A stretch of DNA of 64,000 nucleotides, from NCBI GenBank assembly GCA_964592425.1, contig CAZQCG010000020.1, forward strand, positions 1 through 64,000, given 5' to 3'. Made by a program: the position numbers and the translations under genes. Below are positions 34,530 to 45,900 of this stretch, piece by piece. Under the pieces are notes generated by a model. It saw nothing but the letters and a program-made list of their open reading frames with translations, had not been told where the DNA came from and searched no databases. How positions within the stretch are numbered: position 1 is the first letter of the stretch; every line of letters starts with the position of its first letter. The stretch is from Viridilinea sp964592425. Its GTDB lineage: Bacteria > Chloroflexota > Chloroflexia > Chloroflexales > Chloroflexaceae.

Positions 34530-36071
34530 CTACATCGGCGAAATCCCGTGCTTCTTCGGCACATGCCGCTCACGCTTCGAGAGGGTGACATGCAGCGCCC
34601 GGACGAGCACCCGCCGGCTGTCACGCGGCTCGATCACATCGTCGATCAACCCACGGGCGGCGGCCACATAGGGGTTGTTGAACTTCTCCTGGTACTCGGT
34701 GACCAGTTCTTTGCTGCGCGCCTTGGGATCGGCGGCTGCCTTGACCTCGTTACGGAAGAGGATGTTGACTGCACCGGACGCCCCCATCACGGCCAGTTCA
34801 GCGTTGGGCCAGGCGTAGAGCAGATCGCCGCGTAGACCCTTGCTACTCATTACACAGTAGGCCCCACCGTAGCTCTTGCGCAGAATGAGCATCAGCTTGG
34901 GCACCGTCGCCTCAGAGTAGGCATAGATCAGGCGCGCACCGTTGCGAATGATCCCGCCGTACTCCTGGCTGGTGCCCGGCAAGAAGCCCGGCACGTCCTG
35001 CAGCGTAATGATTGGAATGTTATAAGCATCGCAAATGCGAATAAAGTGGGTCGCCTTGAGGCTGGCCTTGATATCGATCGTCCCGGCCAGGTTCATCGGC
35101 TGGTTGGCGACCAGACCGACCACATAGCCGTCCAGGCGGGCAAAACCGACGACCATATTCTGCGCCCACAGCTCATGTACCTCGAAGAAGCGCCCGTCAT
35201 CAACAATGCTGGCGATCACCTGGCGCACATCGTAGGGCTTGCCCGGATCAACCGGCACAATCTCGTCCAGCTCAGGGCAGCGCCGCTCAGGATCATCACG
35301 GGGCGGCACATAGGGCGGGTCACTCATGTTGTTTGAAGGCAGGTAGCCAAGCAGGTCACGCACCTTCAGCAGGCACTCGCGGTCATCACGCGAAAGAAAG
35401 TGCGCCACGCCACTTTCGGTCGCATGGATACGCCCGCCGCCCAGTTCCTCCTGGCTCACCTGCTCCTGCATCACCGAGCGCACGACCTCAGGGCCAGTGA
35501 TGAACATATAGGAGTTCTCGGTCATGAAGATGAAATCAGTCAGGCCAGGCGAGTAGACCGCACCGCCAGCACACGGGCCAAGAATAACCGAAAGTTGCGG
35601 GATGACCCCCGAGGCCTCGCAGTTGGCGTCGAAGATGCGTGCATAGCCACCCAGACTATCCACACCCTCCTGGATGCGCGCCCCGCCCGAGTCGTTGAGG
35701 GCCACAAAGGGGCAGCCGTAGGCCATCGCCATCTTCATCGCCTTGACGATCTTATTGGCGTGCATCTCACCAAGCGAGCCACCCATCACCCCGGCGTCCT
35801 GGGCTGCGGCAAAGACCTGCCGCCCATTCACCAGGCCAAAGCCGCTCACCACGCCGTCGCCATAGCGCGAGCCCTTGCCGCCCATATAGCTCTCATAGCG
35901 TGGCATCACCAGCGTATCGATCTCGTTAAAGCTATCCGGATCGAAGAGCAACTCGATGCGCTCACGCGCCGTCAAGCGCCCCTTCTGATGCTGGCCAGCC
36001 TGGTCTTTCTCCGTGCCAGCGGCAATCGCCTTGCGCTCGCGTAATTTACGGACGTAGTCTTCCATTTCCAT
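34530..36071 (-). CDS. Acyl-CoA carboxylase carboxyltransferase (PccB/MmdA type)
   Basis: A 513-residue carboxyltransferase. The crotonase-like halves show GKGSRYGDGVVSGFGLV, DSGGARIQEGVDSL near 115, GPCAGGAVYSPGLTDF near 155 and, in the C-terminal half, DVPGFLPGTSQEYGGIIRNGA and KSYGGAYCVMSSKGL. This single-chain type carboxylates acetyl-, propionyl- or longer acyl-CoA. In this operon it would supply malonyl- or methylmalonyl-type extender units to the synthase, which is inference. ATG 36071 (MEMEDYVRKL) is chosen because the sequence before it is not family-like and an AAGGAG lies upstream. Confidence 0.93.
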   Translation of the reverse strand: MEMEDYVRKLRERKAIAAGTEKDQAGQHQKGRLTARERIELLFDPDSFNEIDTLVMPRYESYMGGKGSRYGDGVVSGFGLVNGRQVFAAAQDAGVMGGSLGEMHANKIVKAMKMAMAYGCPFVALNDSGGARIQEGVDSLGGYARIFDANCEASGVIPQLSVILGPCAGGAVYSPGLTDFIFMTENSYMFITGPEVVRSVMQEQVSQEELGGGRIHATESGVAHFLSRDDRECLLKVRDLLGYLPSNNMSDPPYVPPRDDPERRCPELDEIVPVDPGKPYDVRQVIASIVDDGRFFEVHELWAQNMVVGFARLDGYVVGLVANQPMNLAGTIDIKASLKATHFIRICDAYNIPIITLQDVPGFLPGTSQEYGGIIRNGARLIYAYSEATVPKLMLILRKSYGGAYCVMSSKGLRGDLLYAWPNAELAVMGASGAVNILFRNEVKAAADPKARSKELVTEYQEKFNNPYVAAARGLIDDVIEPRDSRRVLVRALHVTLSKRERHVPKKHGISPM

Positions 36072-36144
36072 AGTATGGGGTGACTCCTTAAGCTTCAGAA
36101 GGATGGCACAAACTTCGCGCTCTGGTGGGCAGACCTCTGACGTT

Positions 36145-36840
36145 CTACCCAAGCAGCGCGAGGGTTAAGACAAAGGTCTCATCGGTGCGCCACCAGCAGC
36201 GCGGCACACCCGCCGCACCCAGCGAAGGATCACAAGCGGCCTGTACAGGCTGCCATGTCTGTGGTAGGCCATGCGCGGACAACAACGGCAGACACTCAAC
36301 CATGCGTGTATCGACCGTCAGGCCAACCCGCAGCGCCTTCAGCAGGGCCTCTTTGGCGCTCCAGATCGCGGTGATCAGGCTGGCATGCAGAGCGGACGGC
36401 GTGGCACGGATGAGATCTTGCTCGACCAGGGTCAGGTACTGTTCACAAAAAGAGGCTGGATGCGGGGTTACCAGCTCGATATCGGCACCGAGGGCCACAC
36501 CGGGCGGCCCGAGCGCACAGAAGGCCCGGCCCGCACTATGACTGATCGTCAGTGTGCGCTGCGGGTCAGGGCTCACAGGTAGGCCATGGAGACGCAATTC
36601 GGGCGCACCATCGGGCGCTGGCACGATCTCAATCAGGGCCAGATCGGGCACGTCTGCGCCACGCTCACGGGCAAAACAGATCTGCACCAGGCGCTTGGCC
36701 GTCCAGCGACCCAGTAGCCAGTCATGGCGGCGTTTTGCCACCCGCAAGCCAGCGAGGCGCACCTGCTCCGTCGGGCTCAGCCAGGCTTCAGCAGGGAGTG
36801 CCGGCAGATCAGCTTCGGTCTGCACAAGCCAGTCAATCAT
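36145..36840 (-). CDS. 4'-Phosphopantetheinyl transferase, Sfp type
   Basis: A 231-residue Sfp-type PPTase that transfers phosphopantetheine from CoA to carrier proteins. It shows TISHSAGRAFCAL (98-110), the Mg-binding GADIELV (Asp120, Glu122) and WSAKEALLKAL (160-170). Its place directly after the synthase gene (76-bp gap with a hairpin) makes the six-carrier megasynthase the obvious target. Confidence 0.93.
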   Translation of the reverse strand: MIDWLVQTEADLPALPAEAWLSPTEQVRLAGLRVAKRRHDWLLGRWTAKRLVQICFARERGADVPDLALIEIVPAPDGAPELRLHGLPVSPDPQRTLTISHSAGRAFCALGPPGVALGADIELVTPHPASFCEQYLTLVEQDLIRATPSALHASLITAIWSAKEALLKALRVGLTVDTRMVECLPLLSAHGLPQTWQPVQAACDPSLGAAGVPRCWWRTDETFVLTLALLG

Positions 36841-36856
36841 CGGTCGTAATCCGTGC

Positions 36857-36886
36857 GGGAGCGACGCCCCAATGGGCGTCGCTCCC
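36857..36886. other. Strong hairpin between synthase and PPTase genes
   Basis: A 13-bp perfect stem GGGAGCGACGCCC / GGGCGTCGCTCCC has a 4-nt loop. No T-run follows on the minus strand. It may stabilise the synthase mRNA 3' end or lower downstream expression. Confidence 0.5.
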
Positions 36887-36916
36887 TCTACCCCACTACT
36901 GATCAGGGCCTACGGC

Positions 36917-39900
36917 CTAGAGCTTCGCGGTTCCCGGCAGCTTTGAGGTGCGGTAGCCGCTCAGACTCAGGTAGACATTGCCGTTGTCATCAACCACCTG
37001 TGCGTCGAAGGCCGCACCCGCTTCAACCGGCGTGATGATGGCGTAGATCTGCGCCCCCTCGGCCTGCGACAGATGGCGGTAGACCTCCAGACCATCAAGC
37101 GAGGATGGCAGCGCCATCTGCTCGCTATGGGCGATCTCCCAGACCCCCGCCGTCTGGAAGCAGAGCTCCAGCATGCGCGGGTCAACCACCTGCTCGGCAT
37201 CGGGCGGCGAGCTGTCGGGGGGCAGGTCGGTGGACATGAGGCCGATAGCCATATCGTCGGTGAGCAAGACCTTGTCCAGCACCTGATAGGCCGGGCCGTG
37301 GAAGTAGACCTTGTAGATCTCGTGCCGCTCGACCACGCGGGCCATGTCGTTGTCCCGCGGCAACTCCACCTGCGACTGGGGCGCCTCACCACGGGCCAGG
37401 CGTACCTCAGCGCGGAAATGCACCGTCTCCTGGGCCGGGGGTGGCGTATGGCCAGGGGCCACCGCTGGCTGGAAGACCGAGCTTAGCTCGGTGCGGGCGA
37501 TCAACTCACCCCCACCCACCGGGCGCACCACCGCCTTCAGCTTGAGCGTCCGCGGCTGGCTACGGTGGAACTTGACCGGACTATCGAGCCGCTCGTGCTC
37601 GATACGGGCCACCCGGAAGCCGGGGGCCAGCAAGCCAGCCAACTCGGCGAAGCCCTCAGTGCCCATCACCCCCGGCAACACCGGCGTCCCCTCGATCTTG
37701 TGGTCGTAGAGGAAGGGCTGGGTCGCCGGATCAAGCGCCGTCTCGGCCACCACACCGCTGTAGAGACCAGCCGAGCGCACCGCGCCGATCATCATCAGCG
37801 GGTGCTCACGGGCCGCGAGCACCGCAGCGACCTTCTCAGGATCCAGGCCGCCGTGCTCATCGAACTCCTGGGTCAGGATGCCCAGCCGCAGACCCACAAC
37901 GATCTCGTCGCGCACCCCGCCAGCCGTCAACTCACGCCGGATGGTCGGGATGCCGACCTCAGGCGGAAGCATATCGATGCCAGCCATCTCCATGATCCGC
38001 GGAATGGAGCCACGAGTGGCCATCCCGATGCCGCCCCAGGCGGTCCAGTCGATCACGATCGCTCGCGTCTCAGGGCGCCAGCGGCGCATACTACTGCTGA
38101 GCTTACAGAGCAGGTCGTTGGCCGAGCTGTAGTCGGTCTGACCACTGTTCCCAAAGCGACCGGCAACAGAGCTGAAGGAGACCGTTGCGCCAATCGGCAG
38201 GCCCCTGGCCGCCCGCAGCAGGCTGAAGAAGCCATCAGCCTTGATATCAAAGACGCGGTCGAACTCCTCAGGCGCCTTCTCGGTCATCGCCCGGCTGATC
38301 TCAATCCCGCCCGCGTGGAGCAGCACATCGATCCGCCCGTGGGTCTGGCGCACCTCGTCAACCACTGCGGTCACCGCCGCGCCGTCGCGCAAGTCAAGGC
38401 TGCGATAGTACGCGGTACCACCAGCACGCTGCACCATCTCAATCGCCCGCAGGGCGGCCTCACTCCGCTCAACCCCCATGATCGTCCGGTCGATCTGCAC
38501 CGGAGTCACCTTCTCGCCACTGGCCTTCGCCTCGGCGATCAGGGCCGCCTTGAGCGTCTCACGCCCCTGGCGGAAGAGCGCAATATGGGCATCATCAGCC
38601 GCCGGTGCCGGCGTCAGGTCGAGCAGGTAGAAACTGCCGCCCGCCCCAGCCGAGGCCAGGTCGCCAATGATTGCGCTGGTGATCCCACCGGCTGCGCCGG
38701 TGACCAGGTAGACCGTCTCGGGGCCGAGGTGCATCCCCGGCTGCCCATCACGGGCCGGGCGCTCTTCAAGGCTCACGCTCAGGCGCAGACCATCACTGTA
38801 GCCCACCTCAACCACACCGGGGTCGCTCAAGGTCTCGGCAATCAGCGCCTCAGCGGGCTCAACCGCCTTGCGCCCGGGCTCGAAATCGACCGCCTTGACC
38901 AGAACATCGGGGCGCTCGCGCTTGTAGGCTTTGGCAAAGCCAGTCACCGCACCGCCCAGCGGCGAAGCCGCGCCCTGCTCATCATAGCCATGCTGACCAC
39001 CCAGGCGCGTTGCCACAACCAGGAAGGGGGCCGCCTCAGGCTGCGCATTCAGCAAGGTGCGCGCCGCCCGGAAGAGGTTCTTCACCCGCACCCGGTTCAA
39101 CTCACGCCACTGCGCCAGATCCAGCTCCTCGAGCTCAGGCTCGGCATCCAGAGCTGGCAGCCAGTAGAGCCCACTCACCGGGCCGTCAGCCAGGATCCCC
39201 TGAATGAGACCCTCCACCTCACCCTCGGCAGGCGGGCTCTCGATCGAGAGCACCGTCGCGCCACGCTTCTCCAGGCGCGAGGCCAGAGCCTTGGCAACCC
39301 CACCCTTATCCATCATCAGCACCACACGGGCACCCTCAAGGCTCACCCCGGTAGACTTGCAGAGGTCGAGCGCCGGACGCAGCACCGGCACGGCTACTCG
39401 CCGCGGAGCACGGTTGGCCGCGCTGAGGTCGCCGCTAATCGGCAGGCCCTTCGCCACTGGCTCAGCCGCTGCCGGAGCGGCGGCTGGGGCCGCCGGGGCA
39501 GCAACGGGCGCGGCAGCCCCGGCCAGGTCGGGCCGGTGGGTATGCACAAAGCCGATCACCGCCCGCAGAGTCGGGTAGTCACGCAGCTTCAGATCATCGA
39601 TGCGCCCGATCCCGAAGGTCTCGCGCACCGCCGCGAAGGTCTCGGCCTGCTTAACCGTATCGACACCCAGGTCGGCCTCGAGGTCGAGATCCAACTCCAG
39701 CATCTCGGACGGATAGCCGGTCTTATCGGCCACAATCGCCATCACCTGCGCCGTCACCGGGTCAAGCGCCGGGGCGGCCGGAGCGGCCGGGGCGGCGACC
39801 GCCGCCGAAGCCGTCGGGGCGGCGACGGGAGCCGCCGCCGCAGCCAGGTCAGGCCGGTGGGTATGCACAAAGCCGATCACCGCCCGCAGGGTCGGGTAAT

Positions 39901-42900
39901 CACGTAGCTTCAGATCATCGATGCGCCCGATCCCAAAGGTCTCACGCACCGCTGCGAAGGTCTCAGCCTGCTTAACCGTATCGACACCCAAGTCGGCCTC
40001 GAGATCCAGATCCAGTTCCAGCATCTCGGACGGATAGCCAGTCTTATCGGCCACAATCGCCATCACCTGCGCCGTCACCGGGTCAAGCGCCGGAGCGGCC
40101 GGGGGCGCCACTGGCGGAGCCGCCGGGGTGGGGGCGACTACTGCCGGGGCGCTGAAAGCCAGCGCCGGGGCCGCCGCCGGTGGCGGTGGTGCCACCGGGG
40201 CGGGCGGGGCGGCCACCACCGCCAGGTCGGGCCGGTGAGTATGCACAAAGCCAATCACCGCCCGCATGGTCGGATAGTCGCGCAACTTCAGGTCATCAAT
40301 GCGCCCGATCCCGAAGGTCTCGCGCACCGCCGCGAAGGTCTCAGCCTGCTTGACCGTATCGACGCCCAGGTCGGCTTCGAGATCTAGATCCAGGTCAAGC
40401 ATCTCCTGCGGATAGCCGGTCTTCTCGGCAACGATGGCCATCACCTGCGCCGCCACCGGATCAATCGCCGGGGCCGCTGGGGCTGCCGGAACTGCCGCTG
40501 GAACTGCCACCGGAGCCGGGGCGGCCACCACCGCCAGGTCGGGCCGGTGGGTATGCACAAAGCCAATCACCGCCCGCATGGTCGGATAGTCGCGCAACTT
40601 CAGGTCATCAATGCGCCCGATCCCGAAGGTCTCGCGCACCGCCGCGAAGGTCTCAGCCTGCTTGACCGTATCGACGCCCAGGTCGGCTTCGAGATCCAGA
40701 TCCAGGTCAAGCATCTCCGACGGATAGCCGGTCTTCTCGGCAACGATCGCCATCACCTGCGCCGCCACCGGGTCAAGCGCCGGGACGGCCGGAGCCGCCG
40801 GGGTGGCCGCAGGCACCGCCACTGGCGCGGGAGCCGGGGCGACCACCTCGGCCAGGTCGGGTCGGTGGGTACGCACAAAGCCGATCACCGCCCGCATGGT
40901 CGGATAGTCGCGCAGGCGCAGGTCATCGATGCGCCCGATCCCGAAGGTCTCGCGCACCGCCGCGAAGGTCTCGGCCTGCTTGACTGTATCCACGCCCAGG
41001 TCGGCTTCGAGATCCAGATCCAGGTCGAGCATCTCCGACGGATAGCCGGTCTTCTCGGCAACGATGGCCATCACCTGCGCCGCCACCGGGTCAATCGCCG
41101 GAGCGGCCGGAGCCGCCGGGGCGGCCACAGGCACCGCCACCGGCGCAGGAGCCGGGGCAACCACCTCGGCCAGGTCGGGCCGGTGGGTACGCACAAAGCC
41201 GATCACCGCCCGCATGGTCGGGTAGTCACGCAGGCGCAGGTTGTCGATGCGCCCAATCCCGAAGGTCTCGCGCACCGCGGCGAAGGTCTCGGCCTGCTTG
41301 ACCGTATCGACGCCCAGGTCGGCTTCGAGATCCAGATCCAGGTCGAGCATCTCCGACGGATAGCCGGTCTTCTCGGCAACGATGGCCATCACCTGGGTCG
41401 CCACCGGGTCAAGCGCCGGGGCTGGTGGCGCAACGGGAGCGGGAGCCGGAGTAGCTACAACGGGGGCCGGAGCGACCGGGGCGGGCGGCGGAGCCACGGC
41501 TGCCGGAGCCACGGGCGCAGGGGCCGCAGGGCGCGGGGCGACCGGAGCCGGGGCTGGCCTGGCCTCAACCGGCGGAGCGCTGGCCTTACCATTGACGGCA
41601 GGCGCAGGCGCAGGGCTTGGCAGGGCCGGACGCGGCTGGATAGCCAGATGACTCACCACGAGATCAGGGGCATAATCGGCGCGCAGCGTGGGGCCGGTGC
41701 CGGGCTGCCAGGGGCTCGGCGCGGGGGTGCGGGTTGGCGCACCCTGGGCCTTCACCCGCAGCACGCGCTGCGCCACCTCAGTTGTGGCACGGTCGTAGCC
41801 ACTAATCTGGGCGCACCAGTAGTCATAGCGCTGCCGGCTATCGACACGCTCGCTGGGGCCGGGGATACGCCGCAGCAAGGTCAGAGCGATCTGCGAGCCA
41901 AAGCCAGCCGCCAGGTGAATGGCATAGCGCACAGGGTAGCGCCCGCCGCGACTCAGGTTCAGCGTCCCAAGCTCGGGATCAGGCTCACGGTAGTTCGGCA
42001 CCGGGGGCACAATCCCATGCTCAAGGATCTTCACCGCGATCACATCCTCGATCCCCACGCCCATCGGGTGGCCGGTAAAGCCCTTGGTATTCGAGATCAC
42101 CACCTCATCAGCCGCTGGCCCGAAGGTCTGGCGCAGGGCGGCAATCTCAGCAGAGGCGCTGCCGCCACGGGCAGGCGTATAGGTCTCGTGACTGACGAAG
42201 ACGGTCTGGGCCGCCATCGCCCGCCGATCGACCCCGAAGCGGCGCTCAGCCGAGCGCACCAGGCTCTCCATGACCTGGCTGATGTGACTCACGTCAAGGC
42301 GTGTGCCGTGGAAGGCGCTGTTGTTGTTCTCACTGGCCAGCAGTTCAACCACCCCACGCATGCCACGTTCACGCACGGCATCTTCACTCTCGACTACCAG
42401 GGCGCATGCGCCCATCCCGAGGATGGTGCCGTGGCGACGCCGGTCGAAGGGCAGGGCCGCCTCTTCAAGCTTGGCATCAGTGGCAGCCGCGCCAGTGGCC
42501 AGGAAGCCGGAGCCGATCCAGGCCATCAGCTGGTCGCTCGTCACATTGTCCGCACCGATCACCAGCACGCGCCGGCAACGCCCGGTGCGGATCCAGTCCT
42601 CGGCGATAGCAATGCCCTGGGCCGTTGAAGCGCAGGCAGCGTTGACATGGGCATTGGGGCCGCGTGCGCCGATATACTCGGCCATCTGGCTGTGGCCCAT
42701 AGTCAGGATACGGAAGAGGAAGTTGCGGTCGAGCGTATAGGGGTTCGCCGCGATCTCCTCGCGCAGAGCGGCGATCCGACGCAGCAGGGCCAGCTGCGTC
42801 ACCTCATCGTTGGTCTGGTTGCGCAGCGCCTCCAACTCTTCGAGCAGTTGAACCCGGTTTTCGTGAGCGTAGTAGCGCTCGAACTCGCTGGTCAGATTGT

Positions 42901-45900
42901 CATAGCCGGGAAAGGCCGAGGCAAAGATGATCCCGGTCTCGTCGCGTAGTGCCTCAGGCAACATCCAGCGTTCAGGCAGGAAAGTGCCGCGCGAGGTCTT
43001 CTTATAGGTCTGCACCAGTGGAATGCCAGCCTCACGCAGGGCATCAAGGCCAGCAGCCATCGCCAACTGCGAGGTGATGTCGAGGGCCGCCACCAGCTTG
43101 GCAGGCACGCCATACTCTTCCGCCAGGTCAAAATGACCCGGACGCCCGGCCAGTTTGATCACCTCATCGCTATCTTCGATCGTCTGGAAGCTGCCAGCCC
43201 CGTCCTCGCCCTTGACCACCCGCGTGACCCGCTTCTGCACAATCTTGCGCCGGAAGCGCTCGGGAATCAGGTCGATCAGCTGGTCGCCGCGCAGAATACG
43301 GGTTGCGTTATCCTCGGCCATGATCGCCTTCTCGGCCCCGGGCAAGCCCAGGCCAGTACCGGAGATCACCACCGAGCCGGTGGGGGGCAGATTGCGATCA
43401 TAGGCCCCACCCGTGGGGTGGGCTGCCGCACCACGCTCAGCCGTCCCGGCAGCGCGCAGGGCTTCAGCCAACAACGTGCCAAGGTCGTTCAGGCCAGCCG
43501 CACCATTGTTATGGGCAGGCGCTGACGGCGTATGTCGCTCTGTCTGTGTCACGCGGGTATCCTCCACAGGCGAAGCCTGGGCCAGCTCCGCATCAACCGC
43601 CGAGACGCGCCCCACAGCCTGCGGAGCGGCGACACTCACCGTCGCCCGGGCTGGCGCAGCGGCCGGCACGGCAGCAGGCATATCCTGGGCGGCCAGCCCG
43701 GCGGCATAGAGCCCACAGAGGGCCTGGTTGAAGCTGGCGACTTCACCGGTCTTGGGGTGGTTGGTAAAGAGCGAGGCCACGTCGGGTCGGGAGCCGATCA
43801 CATCATCGACAAAGCCCTTGAGCGCCTTCTTGGGACCACACTCGAGAAAGATGCGGCAACCCTCACGGTAGAGTGTCTCAAGGCCTTTGACCCACTGCAC
43901 CGGCGAGGCGATCTGCTGCTCAAGCATGTCCTTGATCGCCTCGACCGTGGTCGGATAAAGCTCGCCGGTGACATTGGCCACCAGGGGTAACTCCGGCTCA
44001 CGGATATGCAGGCGATCGAGCACCTTGCGCAAGGGGCCGGAGGCCGGGGCGACGATGCGCGTATGGAAGGCGTGGCTCACGGGGATGCGCTGAGCCTGGA
44101 AGCCCTTCTGCACAAACTGGTTGATCGCCGTCTCAACCGCCTTACTCGTCCCACCGATCACGGCCTGACTGTAGCTGTTGATATTGGCCGCAACAACATA
44201 ACCATCAATCTCGCGCAGGGTCGTCTCAACCACCTCAAGCGGTGCCATCACCGCCGCCATCCAACCGTTATCATCCATGCTCACCTTGGTCATCTCGGCA
44301 CCGCGGGCTGCGGCAGCTTCGAGGGCCTCGGCGAAGGGCATAACCCCGGCGGCCACCAGCGCACCATACTCACCGAGCGAGTGGCCCATGACCATATCCG
44401 GGCGCACGCCATACTCGGACAGCAAGGTCAGCAGGGCTACATCCAGGGTGAGCATCGCTGGCTGAGTGATCGCCGTCTGCATGAGGGCACGCTCGGCCTG
44501 CTTGATCACCGCCGGGTCGGTGCTGTCGACAAAGAGGAAGTCGGTCAGCGGGCGCCCGAGGATGGGCGTCATCACCGCGTCGGCCTCTTTGAAGACATTG
44601 GCCACGGCTGGCGAAAGGGCGACCAGTTCGCGGCCCATATTGAGGTACTGGCTACCCTGGCCGGGAAAGAGGAAGGCTACCTTCCCCGCCGCCTTGCCGC
44701 TGCCACGGAAGATACCCTGCGAAGCCAGGGGCTTCCAGGCTGCTGGCACATTCAGGGTGGCCGCCTTGGCTGCCTTGGCCAGCTTATCAGCCAGCTCGTG
44801 TGCATCGGCGAAGTCGATCACCAGCCGCTCAGCTTTGCGCAAGACCACCAGATCGGGCGCAGCCACCGGCGGCATCCAACCGCCACGGGCACGGTTCAGC
44901 GCATCGCTTGCCTGGGCCGCCAATTCGGCCGGTGTATCGCCACCAAGCGCCAGGATGCCACGCACCGGCGGCTTCTGCGCGATCTGGGCCGGGGCCGCAT
45001 AGTGGCGATTGGGATCGACGTTCGTATCGCTGCTCGCCGGTACATCGGCACCCTGATAACGCTGCGGCTCGGTGCGGATCATGCCCGGCACATACTCCTC
45101 AAGCACCATGTGGAAATTGGTACCGCCAAAGCCGTAGGCACTCACCGCTGCCCGCCGCGGAAAGGCCGCCGGGCGTTCCCACTCGCGGGCCTCGTTCAGC
45201 AGGTAGAAGGGTGTCGCCGAGAAGTCCATGTTGGGGTTGGGCGGGTCGGCGTTGAGGGTCGGCGGCAGGATCTTCTCGTGAATGGCAAAGACGGCCTTGA
45301 GCAGACCGGCTGCACCAGCCCCGGCCTTGAGGTGGCCGATATTGCTTTTGGCCGAGCCAAGCCCGATCCGGCCCCGCTCGGCGCGCCCAAAGACCTTGCT
45401 CAGACTCTCGGCCTCAACCACGTCACCAACACGGGTGCTGGTACCATGGGCCTCGATCAGCGTACAGGTTGCCGGATCAAGCCCTGCATTCTTCCAGGCC
45501 CGCTCGACTGCATAGACCTGGCCAATCGGGTTGGGCGCAGTGATGCCTTTGCCTTTGCCGTCAGAAGAGGCACCCACCCCACGGATCACCGCGTAGATCG
45601 TATCGCCGTCACGCTCGGCATCCTCCAGCCGCTTGAGCAAGAAGGCCGCTGAGCCTTCGCCCATCACAAAGCCGTCGGCACCGTCACCGAAGGGGCGTGT
45701 GCCGATCGCCGAAAGAGCCCCGATCTTACAGAACTTGACGAAGGTCGAAATGCCCATATTGCGGTCAACGCCGCCGGTGATCACCGCATCAACATGACCT
45801 TCGCTCAGCATCTCGACCGCCGCCGCGACGGCGGCAAAGGTGGAGGCACAGGCTGCGTCAGTGATAAAGTTCGGCCCGCGCAGGTTGAGCACATTGGCCA

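Noticed and set aside
37565..39907. Long plus-strand open frame (780 codons) antisense to the synthase
   Set aside because: It mirrors the GC-rich coding of the synthase on the other strand. It has His/Gln/Arg-rich composition and no recognisable motifs or ribosome site. The same applies to the long antisense frames at 40547-42628 and 44006-45652.
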